Source of the DNA: Eurosta solidaginis
Lineage: Eukaryota; Arthropoda; Insecta; Diptera; Tephritidae
DNA: 64,000 nt
Direction of reading: 5' to 3'
Assembly (NCBI RefSeq): GCF_040869045.1
Contig: NC_090324.1
Coordinates: 189,222,028 to 189,286,027 of the forward strand
The notes under the pieces are model-generated. The model was not told where the DNA came from, made no database searches, and was given only the letters and a program-made list of their open reading frames with translations. The position numbers and the translations under genes are program-made. Every line of letters begins with the position of its first letter. Position 1 is the stretch's first letter. Positions 1 through 9,902 of this stretch are shown piece after piece.

Positions 1-389
1 CGCCCTTTGCGCCCTTCTTTCCGTACTATCCTCTTACACACCATCGGTGGAACCTCCGCAGCATGGGCCATGTAGCAGGATGCCAGGACAAATGCCCGCT
101 TATTCCTTTGCTCAACGGCCACCACTACGAGGTCCTCAGTAGTGTAATTAGGCAGCATATATGAATGCAGCTGTTTCCTTACCATTACTACAGCTCGCAC
201 CCGTCCTTCCTTTTGCGCGTAGTAAATGCTAAATCCGCGCGCACTAAGTCCAGAAACCTTTCCTCCCGATGAGAGCCAAAGCTCCTGGATCAGCGACACG
301 TCAAACGAACCTTCCTCAAAGGTTAGGAGGAGCTCGCTCGACGACACTTTACTGTGTTGGAGGTTTATCTGTAGGACTCGCAGCACCAT
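1..389 (-). pseudogene. LINE ORF2 start, AP endonuclease (partial)
   Basis: The minus strand is open from an ATG at 387-389 to the window edge (about 129 codons). It starts MVLRVLQINLQHSK, the usual opening of ORF2 in R1/LOA/I-type non-LTR retrotransposons, followed by VSLIQELW, GLSARGF, RVRAVVMV and LASCYMAH, which fit the first strands of the apurinic-type endonuclease that nicks target DNA. The active-site Glu of the IQE motif is present. The reverse transcriptase would lie beyond the window. It sits directly downstream of the DUF4780 ORF1 on the same strand, so both are read as one element. No break is visible in this stretch, but the upstream ORF1 is frameshifted, so the element is probably dead. 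Clade assignment is inference. Confidence 0.72.
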
Positions 390-619
390 TGTGCTGTTTG
401 CCCCCCTCCAGCACCTTCGTCGTGACGTCGTCGTCCTCCCCTTGCCCTTTTGGTTAAGAGTATTCGAGGCCCCCTTCAGCCTCTCGTAGCTGTTGTGCCG
501 AGTGTACCTCTGTGCGACTCACAGCATCATCTGGCTGTTGGTCCCCTTCTAACACTTTCGTGGTGACGTCGCGGCTACCTCCACCTGTCTTTTTTCTCTT
601 AGGCTTTTGAGATCCCTTT

Positions 620-1310
620 CGTCTTCGCCCACTTCTAGCGTGTTAGGATTATTATCCTCGGGACTTCTTTTCCTGAGTCGCATATAAATTTTGCCTGTAC
701 CAAAGGACATTTTTCAAGCTGCGTGTACAATATATATTCCGCCTGCTTGTTTATTTGGAAGATGTAGAACTGACTTTCCTCCGTAGGCCGAGATACAGTA
801 AGTACCTTCCAATCCTGTGCCTGTGCATGGTACCCATACCTTAACTTTTGGTACCGTGGGGATTTGCGCTTTATCCACCACCTCAAACCGCGCGTTCGTG
901 CCTTGCCTTTGGAGGTTTGGAACCACTTCCTCCAGCCACCGCAAACTTGCTCTGTTGTCGCCCGCTATCATCTTCACACCAATAAACCCCCCCCCCCCCT
1001 TGCCGAGTCAAAGGTTGGATTGGGCTTACTTGGTTGTTCCCGAATTATCTTAAGCATTAAGCTAATAAGCTCCCTTTCTACAGATCTCCACCTTTCAGTA
1101 GTCATCTGTCCGAAAGGACTGCTACGATCAACCAGCGTCAGTGACTGCTTTGCCACATCACTCATCTTCTCTGGAAAAGCCGGAGTCTTAGTGTTATCTC
1201 CCTTTGGCACCTCCGAGAAAGCCGGAGTCTTAGCGTTAACTCCCTTTAACACCTCCGAGAAAGCCGGAGTCTTGGCGTTATCTCCCTTTGGCTTATCTCC
1301 TACTTCCGTA
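620..1310 (-). pseudogene. LINE ORF1 with DUF4780-like domain, frameshifted
   Basis: Read on the minus strand, this region first encodes an Lys/Pro/Ala-rich stretch with three 14-residue repeats (KTPAFSEV core), then QSLTLVDRSSPFG and a helical RWRSVERELISLM segment. A frameshift near a C run at 989-1000 follows. The next part, WLEEVVPNLQ, FEVVDKAQIP and PKVKVWVP, matches the pattern of DUF4780, a domain I know from ORF1-type proteins of insect retroelements. The domain continues in another frame as DWKVLTVSRP and FYIFQIN, so there is a second frameshift near 830. The proposed role is nucleic-acid packaging of the LINE transcript. ORF2 follows about 230 bases downstream. The 5' side ends abruptly against a CR1-like LINE near 1310, consistent with a 5'-truncated insertion. 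Confidence 0.62.
1175..1302 (-). repeat. Three 42-bp tandem repeats inside LINE ORF1
   Basis: The phrase AAGCCGGAGTCTT recurs at about 1177, 1219 and 1261, a 42-bp period. It encodes a 14-residue repeat with the core KTPAFSEV on the minus strand. Being a multiple of three it keeps frame. I do not know a function for the repeated peptide. Confidence 0.85.
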
Positions 1311-2520
1311 GTTGCCTTGAAGAGTTTAAAATATTTATTTCTTTTATTCTTGAGCCTTTTCAGCCTTTTTGTATACCAAGGTAACTTATGCCTTCGGGCC
1401 GGAGTCGAAGAAAGATTACATATTAAGACTTCGAAAAGTTTTTCAAGAAACACTTCATATCACTCTAGGACATTACTAGATAGAAGAATAGAGTTCTAAT
1501 CAATATCAAGAAAAGTAGCATTTAAAGAGTTATAATCAGCATCCCTGAAGTTTAAAGATTGATGTGCAATCATGGTGAGAGGAGGGAAAGTACAGAACTG
1601 AAGGGATACAAATAGAGGAACATGGTGCATGTCAGATTTACCGATAGGGAAGGTATATTCCTGTAAATGAAAGACAGATTTATCATCGAGAAACAAAAGA
1701 TCGAGGATATTACCAAGTTGATTAGGGATATAATTACATTGGTAAGAATGATGCTGGAAAGACTATCCAAAAAATGTATCTCATGTGGATGACTTACATT
1801 GGTGGCAGTTAGGACATTATTTTTAAGAAGGTTAGACCATGAGACCTTGCTTAGGTTGAAATCACCTAGTATGCAGAAATGATCATCTTCGTTATTTTAG
1901 CAAATATGTAAGATATTATTTTGTATGGACTGCGTACAGATAACAATGAACTGCTGGGTGGGATGTATGACACACAGATAAACAAACTACTAAAACTACC
2001 AAAAAGCCGGGCACAGAGTTGATCGTTTAGAGAGTTGTCATTTAGTAGCGGGAAAACCGACGATCTCAGGGTTCTTTAACAGCGACTAGGACACCCCCAC
2101 TTCTACTGCAACCAGTTTTCTGTGCATCCCTGTCTTTACGATAGGTTTAAAAAATATTGGGATCAAAGAATTGAGCGTCAAAAAGAATCGCCATTTAGCG
2201 AAGTTTCAACAAGAACAAACACATCAAATTCGCAACGGGATTTAAATAGGAATACTTCCTTCGCTTTAGTACGCATTGCAGAAATATTCTGGTAATAGAT
2301 GTTAGGAACATTAATTTTATCTGTATTGTTATCTAAATTATTTTTCATCACGCTGTGCTTTTGGAAAGTGATGAAATTGCTGGACGTTGATCACTGCAGG
2401 CCAAAGATGGGAATCAAGAAGCTTATTATAAATCGCAGGAGAAACGCCAAGTTTAAAATTAATTTTCCGAAGGCACTGTAGCGAGGTGTCTTTCTTGACT
2501 AGTTTGTAGCAAGAGATAAA
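1311..2520 (-). pseudogene. CR1-like LINE: ORF1 end and ORF2 endonuclease, decayed
   Basis: On the minus strand, 2520-2360 encodes INFKLGVSPAIYNKLLDSHLWP, here read as the C-terminus typical of CR1-type ORF1. Then NIYYQNISAMRTK and FDVFVLVETSLN (about 2290-2160) match the start of a CR1 ORF2 endonuclease. Broken segments follow to 1696-1496, where SDMHHVPLFVS recalls the SDHHP motif at the end of the endonuclease. LPWYTKRLKRLKNKRNKYF (about 1383-1330) is the basic linker that precedes reverse transcriptase in CR1/Jockey elements. Several stops and frameshifts make it non-functional. It is the same LINE type as the plus-strand RT at 50.7-52.3 kb but a different copy. Its ORF1 continues beyond the Penelope insertion at 3775-4714. 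Confidence 0.65.
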
Positions 2521-2538
2521 CTTACTGTCGATACCAAA

Positions 2539-3479
2539 ATGTTTGTCGACATAAGCAAGGATGTGGAAGAAATACTAAAAACATTTAATAACCAGCGTAA
2601 CCAGCGTAAAATAAAATTTACAATAGAAAAAGAGAAAAACAATAAGTTGCCCTTCCTAGATATTGAAATCATAAAATCAGACCAAACACTAAAAACTAAT
2701 TGGTATGCTAAGGCCGTATCGTCATCCAGAATGATAAACTATCATTCGAATCACCCATGGATCCAAAAAAAGGACACAGCCATAAACTTTATAACTAAAG
2801 TGTTCAATCTTAGTGAACAGGAGTTCATGAAGACAAACATCCAAAATATTCGAGATATTTTATACAAGAATGGCTACCCTAATAAACTAATAGACGCGTG
2901 GATAGCAATAGCAAAAAACAAAGCTAGCTGCACGCCAAGCAATACTGAACAGAGAAAAGAACAAGAAAAACTAATATACACAGGCGTGACATACATACCA
3001 GGATTAACGGACATCAAAACAATAGGTAGCATCGTACGCAATAACAAAATTAAATTAGCACATAAACCAAATCAAACTTTAAGAACAATATTTACACAAA
3101 CAAAAGACAAAATCAACAAAGAACAGCAACACAATGTAGTATACCAAATCCAATGTAATGGTAGTGCAGTAAAAAATTGCAAACAAATATACATTGGAAC
3201 AATAAAGCTAGAATAAATTAACACAGACTTAACGCGAAAAGTAAGAAAACAACAACAGCACTATGCGAACATTTAACCAACACAGCACACACGGCGGACT
3301 TCGAAAACACGAAAATATTAGATATTGAGAGGAAAGAAAGAACACGAATGACGCTGGAAGCATTGAGAATACAACAAAAAATCGACAATGCTGTGAATTA
3401 TAAAGAAGATCTCAATAACATCAACTGCGCTTACATGACGGCATTACCAGCTAGTGGACCCTTCAGTGCAGATGAGTGA
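2539..3479 (+). pseudogene. Penelope RT thumb plus GIY-YIG endonuclease, frameshifted
   Basis: The frame starts KMFVDISKD, where Penelope-type enzymes have YVDD. The second catalytic aspartate is replaced by isoleucine, and everything upstream in the RT is missing. FTIEKEKNNKLPFLDIEI (residues about 28-45) is the conserved segment after motif C. KTIGSIVRNN and TFTQTKDK-like text precede the endonuclease, which begins VVYQIQCNG and IYIGT, the GIY-YIG strands. At about 3210 the frame breaks by one base. The remainder is open in another frame to the stop at 3477-3479 and shows LCEHLTNTAHTADF, ILDIERKERTRMTLEAL and a terminal ALPASGPFSADE, the conserved end of the Penelope endonuclease. Loss of the RT N-terminus, the Asp change and the frameshift make it inactive. 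Confidence 0.8.
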
Positions 3480-3657
3480 ATTAATGTTAAGTGTTCTTTA
3501 TTTATGTTTAGTAATGTTTATATATTTTAATAAAGTTATTTAACATTGAATGTAAGTGGAAATTCTGTTAAAGAGTTATGTAAAGTTTTCATTGTTAAAT
3601 ATGTTAATGTTTGTTTTGTTTTATGCTTATATTTTTATTTTAAAATATACAGCCTCC

Positions 3658-3686
3658 CTGAGGAAGATGGAAAATACCCATCGAAA
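3658..3686 (+). ncRNA. Hammerhead ribozyme-like core in Penelope 3' region
   Basis: CTGAGGA at 3658-3664 is followed by GATGG, a six-base loop and CCATC, which pair, and then GAAA at 3683-3686. This is the CUGANGA, stem II, GAAA arrangement of the hammerhead core. Hammerhead motifs are known in Penelope-like elements. I could not pair stems I and III or fix the cleavage site with confidence, so activity is not claimed. Confidence 0.5.
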
Positions 3687-3774
3687 AGCGTAGGAGAAAA
3701 AGAAAAACTTGTGTTTTGTCTTCAAATTATCGGCTGAAAAGCTCCAATAACCACATAATCAATTATATTATTGT

Positions 3775-4714
3775 CGGTTACTGACGACTTAAAAGACGAA
3801 AGATGCACCCATTTCTTTTTTACAACAACATCTAACTCTGTTGACGCATTTCACCCTACCACTAGATTTTTTGAGTTGGAAACATTCTTATGACGCGCAG
3901 TAACCGGAATTTTGTGATTACTAGCTGAGTATTTGCGTACACTAGTTGTACGTGAATTTAAAGTAATGGTAATATCATCGTTATCTTCATTTACCTCATC
4001 AACAGCGCCAGAGTGTTGAGAAATGTCAACCAAAGAGTTACCCGACGTAGCAGCATCGACAGCATGAACGTGATAATTGAAAATGTAGAAAATGCAGGAA
4101 CCGACATTGTAAAATTATTTTTGGCAAATGTATTTAAACAATTTGCATTAGATGTCATTGTTGTTACATTAGCAGCAGTAGAAGAATGAGAGACAGGCAA
4201 TGACTACAAATTGCTCATTTTGGAAGTAACCAAATTTTTATTTCAGGCTTTCTCTCTTTCTTCTATCGACTCTGGTGATAAACTAACAAACAAGGCTTGC
4301 AGTTCTTTGATCTCAATGGTCAATTGGACGATCAATTTGTCTTTATCAGCTGCAGCAGGCGAAATTCACGATGCAAAATATCCATTTTTTAAGTGGGTTA
4401 TTGTGGTCAGTATGTAGGTCAGTGATTGTACTAAGTATGCAGGAGTTTTCGTTACGAAGAGAGACGAGTGTGCTAGCTAAGCTAACTTACCCGGTTAGCT
4501 TGCCCATTGATGTTGTGTCGAACACTCGTGGATACTTGTGCCTCAATGTTTGTAAAGATATTTTGGCATTGATTTTCGCGAGCGTGTGCTCGCCACGAAA
4601 AACTTTGTTCCAGTCCAACGGCAATAGGCCACTCACGACCCAATAATGGATGGATTTTTTCGACAATGTATAATCGTAGCTCATACATTTTCCCCTTAGA
4701 AGCAACGTTGTCAT
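3775..4714 (-). pseudogene. CR1-like LINE ORF1, main part, decayed
   Basis: On the minus strand the region encodes fragments of an ORF1 protein: NVASKGKMYELRLYIVEKIH (near 4700-4640), a Ser/Asn-rich middle with DDITITLNSRT (about 3960), and KKWVHLSSFKSSVTDNNI (about 3820-3770). The last segment resembles the first strand and helix of the RRM-like domain of CR1-type ORF1 proteins. It stops where the Penelope element begins, and the expected C-terminus reappears at 2520-2360. At the other end it abuts the first LTR at 4715. Several stops are present. Assignment rests on the order of the pieces more than on any strong motif. Confidence 0.5.
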
Positions 4715-5077
4715 TGTAGTATCGCGTGGAATTCACCTCACTTCAAACACGCTTAACATTAAAAATATACGTTCATTGACCCAGATAATTACCATAAGTT
4801 CATTCGCATTTGCCAAGCCGCCCAATGTATTAATGCGTCATACAAACTGCTCAAACAGGAATCATATTGACAATATGTAGGTCAATATAATAATTTGCTG
4901 ACAAACCATTCCTTACTATTGAGTCATGCACCTCTTGTATGTAAATATTAATGTAAGTATGTATATATGTATAGGCTAAGAACTTTTGTATAAATAGTAA
5001 TCAATTTCGGCAATAAAGAAAAATCATAAATTGCTATCCAACCGTTCGACACACAGTCATTTTTAACATTCTTTACA
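4715..5077 (+). repeat. LTR 1
   Basis: It starts TGTAGTATC and ends TTCTTTACA, with short inverted termini TGTA/TACA, directly before the primer site. It contains TATAAATA at 4989-4996 and a polyadenylation signal AATAAA at 5012-5017. A perfect 8-bp hairpin lies at 4864-4888 (ATATTGAC, nine-base loop, GTCAATAT). This copy is the left edge of the array. Confidence 0.85.
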
Positions 5078-5094
5078 TGGCGATCGTGCCAGTC
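5078..5094 (+). promoter_or_regulatory. Primer binding site, tRNA-Arg type
   Basis: TGGCGATCGTGCCAGTC follows the LTR with no spacer. It resembles TGGCGACCGTGACA, the tRNA-Arg primer site of 412/mdg1-type elements, with a few changes. LTR tail plus primer site (TCTTTACATGGCGATC) recurs at about 5167, so the priming region is duplicated within the leader. The same arrangement is seen after LTRs 2 to 5. Confidence 0.7.
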
Positions 5095-5399
5095 TAGATC
5101 ATAATTAGCAAAACTGCTAAAGACCTAGCTGGTAAGAGGAACCTGTCGTAAAGCAGGATTCGCCTTCTTTACATGGCGATCCTGCCAGCCTGATTTTCAA
5201 TTTGCTGAAAATTTGCTCATGAGCAAAATTCGATAGATCTTGCTGAACAGCGATCCTGCCGTCTCAATACACAATTCGCTAACTGGCAAGAATTTTAAAG
5301 ATAGGATTAAAGGTCCTGCCAAACTAAAAACAAACATTAAGTAATCCCGAACCGAACAGGATACAAAGGAAGGCGACATTTGGCGCTACAAAAAGGATT

Positions 5400-5810
5400 C
5401 CCAAAAAATTCCTACCAACATCAGTTATGAGGATTTGAGCAAATTAAAATCGAAAATATTCAACATCAGTTATAAGGATTTGAGCAAATTAAAATCGAAA
5501 ATATTACATCATCAGTTATGAAGATTTGAACAAATTAAAATCGAAGTTAAACAACATTCTGATCGGCAATAAGGATGACTGACCAAATAAACGCATAAGC
5601 GAGGTGAAATAAACAACATTTTGACGAGCAATAGGGATGACTGACCAAATAAAAGGATAAGGCGAGGTGGAATAAAGAACATTCTGATCGGCAATAAGGA
5701 TGACTGACCAAATAAAAGCATAAAACGAGGTGGAGTAAGAATGACTGACCAAATAAAAGCAAGCGAGGTGGAATAAGGAAATCCTGATCAACAGCAAAAA
5801 TCAGCAGCAA
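5400..5810 (+). repeat. Leader short tandem repeats, copy 1
   Basis: Two repeat types lie side by side: about three copies of a ~50-bp unit containing CATCAGTTATGAGGATTTGA, then four copies of a ~62-bp unit with GATGACTGACCAAATAAA. The second type gives long overlapping open frames on the minus strand in all three frames, which is a composition effect. The same block is at 14280-14680 and 31160-31550; in copy 3 it is mostly deleted (23380-23420) and copy 5 lacks it. Confidence 0.8.
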
Positions 5811-5829
5811 ACAACATCCAGACTGGCAG

Positions 5830-6366
5830 CAAGGAGTTATAAAGGCTTAAGTATAATTAAAATTTTTTAGAATCAATTGAGCGGCCTAAGGGACGCTAAA
5901 CTATGAGCAAAAATTTCATTTTTGCTTAGGAATTTTTTTAAATATGGTAGGATGAACAAATTTTTTTTTCCAAAAGATTGATGTCAGCCTTGAAAATGGC
6001 AGAAACTAAACCTAAAAATAAAAAGATTGAAGCCAATGTGGCGTAGAAAAATTAATAATAATAACATAATATTTAATTTTAAACAATACTTTGTAAAATA
6101 AGTTCAAAGAAAAACTTTTTTAAGAAAATAAAAAATTTTAGAAACAAATTTTATACAATAGCTTCTATAATGTTAATTAAATAAGGAAAAATAAATCAGC
6201 AAAATGGCATAAAGAAAAAGGTTAATTATTTTGTAAAATTAATTAAACAAAGGAAAATAAAAGTGTACTTAACTATTAATTTGAAAAAAATCGAAAATTT
6301 TTTTAAGGAAAAATTTTAAATATCTAAATTAGAAATGCAAAAATTGTAAAGTAAAACAAAAACAAG
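5830..6366 (+). other. AT-rich leader block with short ORF J (copy 1a)
   Basis: This very AT-rich stretch holds one short frame, 5981-6046, starting MSALKMAETKPKNKK. Here it is cut to 22 codons, while the copies at 7660, 14849, 23613 and 31729 run 29 codons. It is the first ATG frame of note after the leader and might be a gag remnant or a leader peptide. Nothing else was recognised. Confidence 0.45.
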
Positions 6367-7591
6367 TGAGGCAGGTTCGGGTGTAACCGAACGTTACATA
6401 CTCAGCTGAGAGCTATGGAGACAAAATAAGGGAAAATCACCATGTAGGAAAATGAACCTAGGATAACTTTGGAATGTGCTTGTATGACATGTGTACCAAA
6501 TGGAAGATATTAAAGAGTATTTTAAGAGGGATTAGGCCATAGTTCTATTGGTGGACGCCTTTTCGAGATATCGCCATAAAGGTGGACCAGGGGTGACTCT
6601 TGAATTTGTTTGTACGATATGGGTATCAAATGAAAGGTGTTAATGAGTGTTTTAAAAGGGTGTGGGCCTTAGTTCTATAGGTGGACGCCTTTCCGAGATA
6701 TCGCCATAAAGGTGGACCAGGGGTGACTCTAGAACTTGTTTGTACGATATGGGTATCAAATGAAAGGTGTTAATGAGTATCTTAAAAGAGCGTGGGCCAC
6801 AGTTCTATAGGTGGACGCCTTTTCGAGATATCGCCATAAAGGTGGACCAGGGGTGACTCTAGAATTTGTTTGTACGACATGGGTATCGAATTAAAGGTGT
6901 TAATGCGTATTTTAAAAGGGAGTGGGCCTTATTTCTATAGGTGGACGCCTTTTCGAGATATCGCCATAAAGGTGGGCCAGGGGTGACTCTAGAATTTGTT
7001 TGTACGATATGGGTATCAAATGAAAGGTGCTAATGAGTATTTTAAAAGGGCGTGGGCCTTAGTTCTATAGGTGGACGCCTTTCCGAGATATCGCCATAAA
7101 GGTGGACCAGGGGTGACTCTAGAATTTGTTTGTACGACATGGGTATCAAATGAAAGGTGCTAATGAGTATTTTAAAAAGGAGTGGGCCTTAGTTCTATAG
7201 GTGGACGCCTTTTCGAGATATCCCCATAAAGATGGACCAGGGGTGACTCTAGAATTTGTTTGTACGATATGGGTATCAAATGAAAGGTGCTAATGAGTAT
7301 CTTAAAAGAGCGTGGGCCTTAGTTCTATAGGTGGACGCCTTTTCGAGATATCGTTATAAAGGTGGACCAGGTTGATTCTAGAATGCGTTTGTACAATGTG
7401 GGTATCAAACGAAAGGTGATAATGAGTATTTTAAAAGGGAGTAGGCATTAGTTCTATAGGTGGACGCGTTTTAGAGATATCGCCATAAAGGTGGACCAGG
7501 GGTGACTCTATAATGTGTTTGTATGATATGGGTATCAAATTAGAGGTATTAATGAGGGTTTTAAAAGCGAGTGGTGGTAGTTGTATATGTG
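6367..7591. mobile_element. HINE 1a (DINE-1-like Helitron), right end missing
   Basis: It begins with the hairpin GTTCGGGTGTAACCGAAC, then ACTCAGCTGAGAGC, the left subterminal repeat of the family. The array of 130-bp units follows. The right half is missing: the text breaks at about 7591 into a second copy of the AT-rich leader block. Classification as a DINE-1/Helentron-type non-autonomous element rests on subterminal inverted repeats, central tandem repeats and GGAC runs in the full copies. Confidence 0.65.
6510..7585. repeat. 130-bp tandem array 1a, about 8 units
   Basis: GGTGGACCAGGGGTGACTCT recurs at 6581, 6711 and 6841, and again near 6971, 7101 and 7231, an exact 130-bp spacing for most units. 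Each unit also has GAGATATCGCCATAAAG and GTATCAAATGAAAGG. The last two units are more diverged (AGGTTGATTCTAGAATGCG). Confidence 0.95.
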
Positions 7592-8377
7592 ATTTCGTTT
7601 TTGCTTAGGAATTTTTTAAATATGGTAGGATGAACAAATTTTTTTTTTCGAAAAGTTTGATGTCAGCCTTGAAAATGGCAGAAACTAAACCTAAAACTAA
7701 AAATATTGAAGCCCAATGTGGCGTAGAAAAAATAATAATAATAACATAAAATTTAATTTTAAACAATACTTTGTAAAATAATTCAAAGAAAAACTTTTTT
7801 AAGAAAATCAAAAATTTTAGAAAAAAATTTTATACAATAGCTTCTATAATGTTAAATAAGGAAAAATAAATCAGCAAAATGGCATAAAGAAAAAGGTTAA
7901 TTGAAATTAAAACAGCAACAAAACCAAAGTTTCTTTGAAAACCGCCGTACCAAGCATAGCTTTAACACATAATTGCATACGAAGTATGCATGTGTAAAAA
8001 GATTAAAATATGCAAAAAAGAAGACAATTGGGAAAAAATTTACAACAACTAAGGCATGACGTAGCTGAATGCGTTTATAACCATTTCAACTATCGTAGGA
8101 GTGCGGGTTCGACTCCCACTCCCGGGAGAAAAGGCTTTGAAGAGATTTACATGGTATAATCGAAACAGCTGTCGCCTTGTCCGTCCTGATGTCACGTTGT
8201 TTAAATTTTTCCCAAATTATTAAAAAAAAAGGTTAATTATTTTGTAAAATTAATTAAACAAAAGAAAATAAAAGTGTACTTAACTATTAATTTGAAAAAA
8301 TTCGAAAATTTTTTTAAGGAAAAATTTTAAATATCTAAATTAGAAATGAAAAAATTGTAAAGTAAAACAAAAACAAG
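7592..8377 (+). repeat. Second copy of AT-rich leader block (copy 1b)
   Basis: It repeats 5913-6366 almost word for word, including ORF J at 7660-7749 (29 aa), and is interrupted by a tRNA-derived SINE. It marks a partial tandem duplication inside the internal region. Confidence 0.8.
7903..8238 (+). mobile_element. tRNA-derived SINE-like insertion, copy 1
   Basis: Compared with the uninterrupted first block at 6230, about 336 bases are inserted, flanked by the repeated sequence AAAAAGGTTAATT, a likely target duplication. Inside are a box A-like TAGCTGAATGCG (8062-8073) and a perfect box B GGTTCGACTCC (8106-8116), followed by CCCGGGAG. The 3' end is A-rich. These are polymerase III promoter parts of a tRNA-derived retroposon. 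It is not a functional tRNA because no acceptor stem or cloverleaf closes. Confidence 0.7.
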
Positions 8378-9122
8378 TAAGGAAGGTTCGGATGTAACCG
8401 AACATTGCATACTCAGCTGAGAGCTATGGAGACAAAATAAGGGAAAATCACAATGTAGGAAAATGAACCTAGGGTTAACCCTGGAATGTGCTTGTATGAC
8501 ATGTGTACCAAATGGAAGCTATTAAAGAGTACTTTAAGAGGGAGTAGGCCATAATTCTATAGGTGGACGCCTTTTCGAGATATCGCCATAAAGGTGGACC
8601 AGGGGTGACTCTTGAATTTGTTTGTACGATATGGGTATCAAATGAAAGGTGTTAATGAGTATTTTAAAAGGGCGTGGGCCTTAGTTCTATAGGTGGACGC
8701 CTTTTCGAGATATCGCCATAAAGGTGGACCAGGGGTGACTCTAGAATTTGTTTGTACGACATGGGTATCGAATTAAAGGTGTTAATGCGTATTTTAAAAG
8801 GGAGTGGGCCTTAGTTCTATAGGTGGACGCCTTTTCGAGATATCGCCATAAAGGTGGGCCAGGGGTGACTCTAGAATTTGTTTGTACGATATGGGTATCA
8901 AATGAAGGGTGCTAATGAGTATTATAAAAGGGCGTGGGCCTTAGTTCTATAGGTGGACGCCTTTTCGAGATATCGCCATAAAGGTGGACCAGGGGTGACT
9001 CTAGAATTTGTTTGTACGACATGGGTATCAAATGAAAGGTGCTAATGATTGTTTTAAAAAGGAGTGGGCCTTAGTTCTATAGGTGGACGCCTTTTCGAGA
9101 TATCGTTATAAAGGTGGACCAG

Positions 9123-9902
9123 TAGTGGAATTCACTAACTTATAACGATGCGATTTGTCGTTATTTTACTTAACGATTTTGTCGCTTGCCTTATCGATTG
9201 TACTATTCACTGACTTAGTTTTAATGACTCGCAATAAATGACATTTGAAATAGTAGAAGGGTGGCAGCACAGCTTAACGAAACCTAAAAAATGCGAAAAG
9301 CACAAAAGGAATGCCAAAAATAAACAAATTCCATATACTAACTGCTTTTAAAAGTCATTATTGTGCAAGCTTTTACCTATTTTAACAAAAGGAAAGTAAA
9401 TGCAGAATTAATTTTTTTCTCTGTTGATATCGCAGTTATTCTTGTATCCCTTAATTGACCATCAAGTTGAGAAATAATATCATGAGCCAAGTCTGGGGTT
9501 ATTCGGTACAGCTTTCGAAACTCCGTTGCATTCAGGTGGAATGGGTTATCTACTTCTCTAAGAAGGCGTCTGTCCACTGGCGATGGACTTAGTAACCCTT
9601 CATCTTGTGATAAAACGTATGCTAAGTACTCAAATGCCATTTGATTTATAAATAAAGCAACTTTTCGTGTTTAAAAGTTTTTAATTAAAGTTCCGATTTT
9701 TTTTAAACTAAAATTGGCCGAAATGTAAATTTCGTGATTTTTAACGCAGCCAATTCACTTGCCGTTTATTTAAAAACACAGTTGATCGTTGATTAACGAA
9801 TATCGATAAAAAAATAGTTACTGAATAACGAAATCGTTATAGTTATAGATTCGCAAATAAAGCGATGGCAAATATCGTTAAAAAAGTTAGTGAATTCCAC
9901 TA
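9123..9902. mobile_element. PIF/Harbinger-type element, copy 1
   Basis: Perfect 19-bp terminal inverted repeats (TAGTGGAATTCACTAACTT and its complement) bound 780 bp. The 3-bp sequence CAG is duplicated at 9120-9122 and 9903-9905, and the empty site GGACCAGGTTGATTC is seen at about 7366. The 3-bp target duplication and the transposase fragment inside support the superfamily. It is non-autonomous because only the transposase N-terminus remains. Confidence 0.85.
9377..9640 (-). pseudogene. Harbinger transposase N-terminal fragment, copy 1
   Basis: The 87-codon frame reads MAFEYLAYVLSQ, then FRKLYRITPDLAHDIISQL and ITAISTEKKI. The FR.LYR(I/L) helix followed by an ISTE segment is the pattern of the N-terminal part of PIF/Harbinger transposases, before the DDE catalytic domain. 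The full protein is several times longer, and no DDE residues are present. It lies centrally in the element on the minus strand. The copy at 18344-18532 is shorter. Confidence 0.68.

Larger units (their letters stand above)
2510..3745 (+). mobile_element. Penelope-like element, 5'-truncated
   Basis: This plus-strand element contains the C-terminal part of a Penelope-type reverse transcriptase joined to a GIY-YIG endonuclease, and a 3' non-coding part with a hammerhead-like motif. It interrupts a CR1-like ORF1 lying on the other strand: matching ORF1 segments are found on both sides. The left edge is placed just before the degenerate YVDD motif and the right edge near 3745; neither is exact. 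No target duplication was identified. Confidence 0.75.

Noticed and set aside
864..1499. 211-aa plus-strand frame
   Set aside because: It is the antisense shadow of the LINE ORF1 with its 42-bp repeats and crosses the junction between two LINEs.
5512..5810. Three overlapping minus-strand frames (also at 14380-14678 and 31259-31557)
   Set aside because: All three frames are open at once over a 62-bp tandem repeat in the leader, which reflects base composition, not coding.
8062..8130. Possible tRNA gene with box A and box B
   Set aside because: Box B is perfect, but no acceptor or anticodon stem closes and the sequence is in a flanked insertion, so it is a tRNA-derived SINE.
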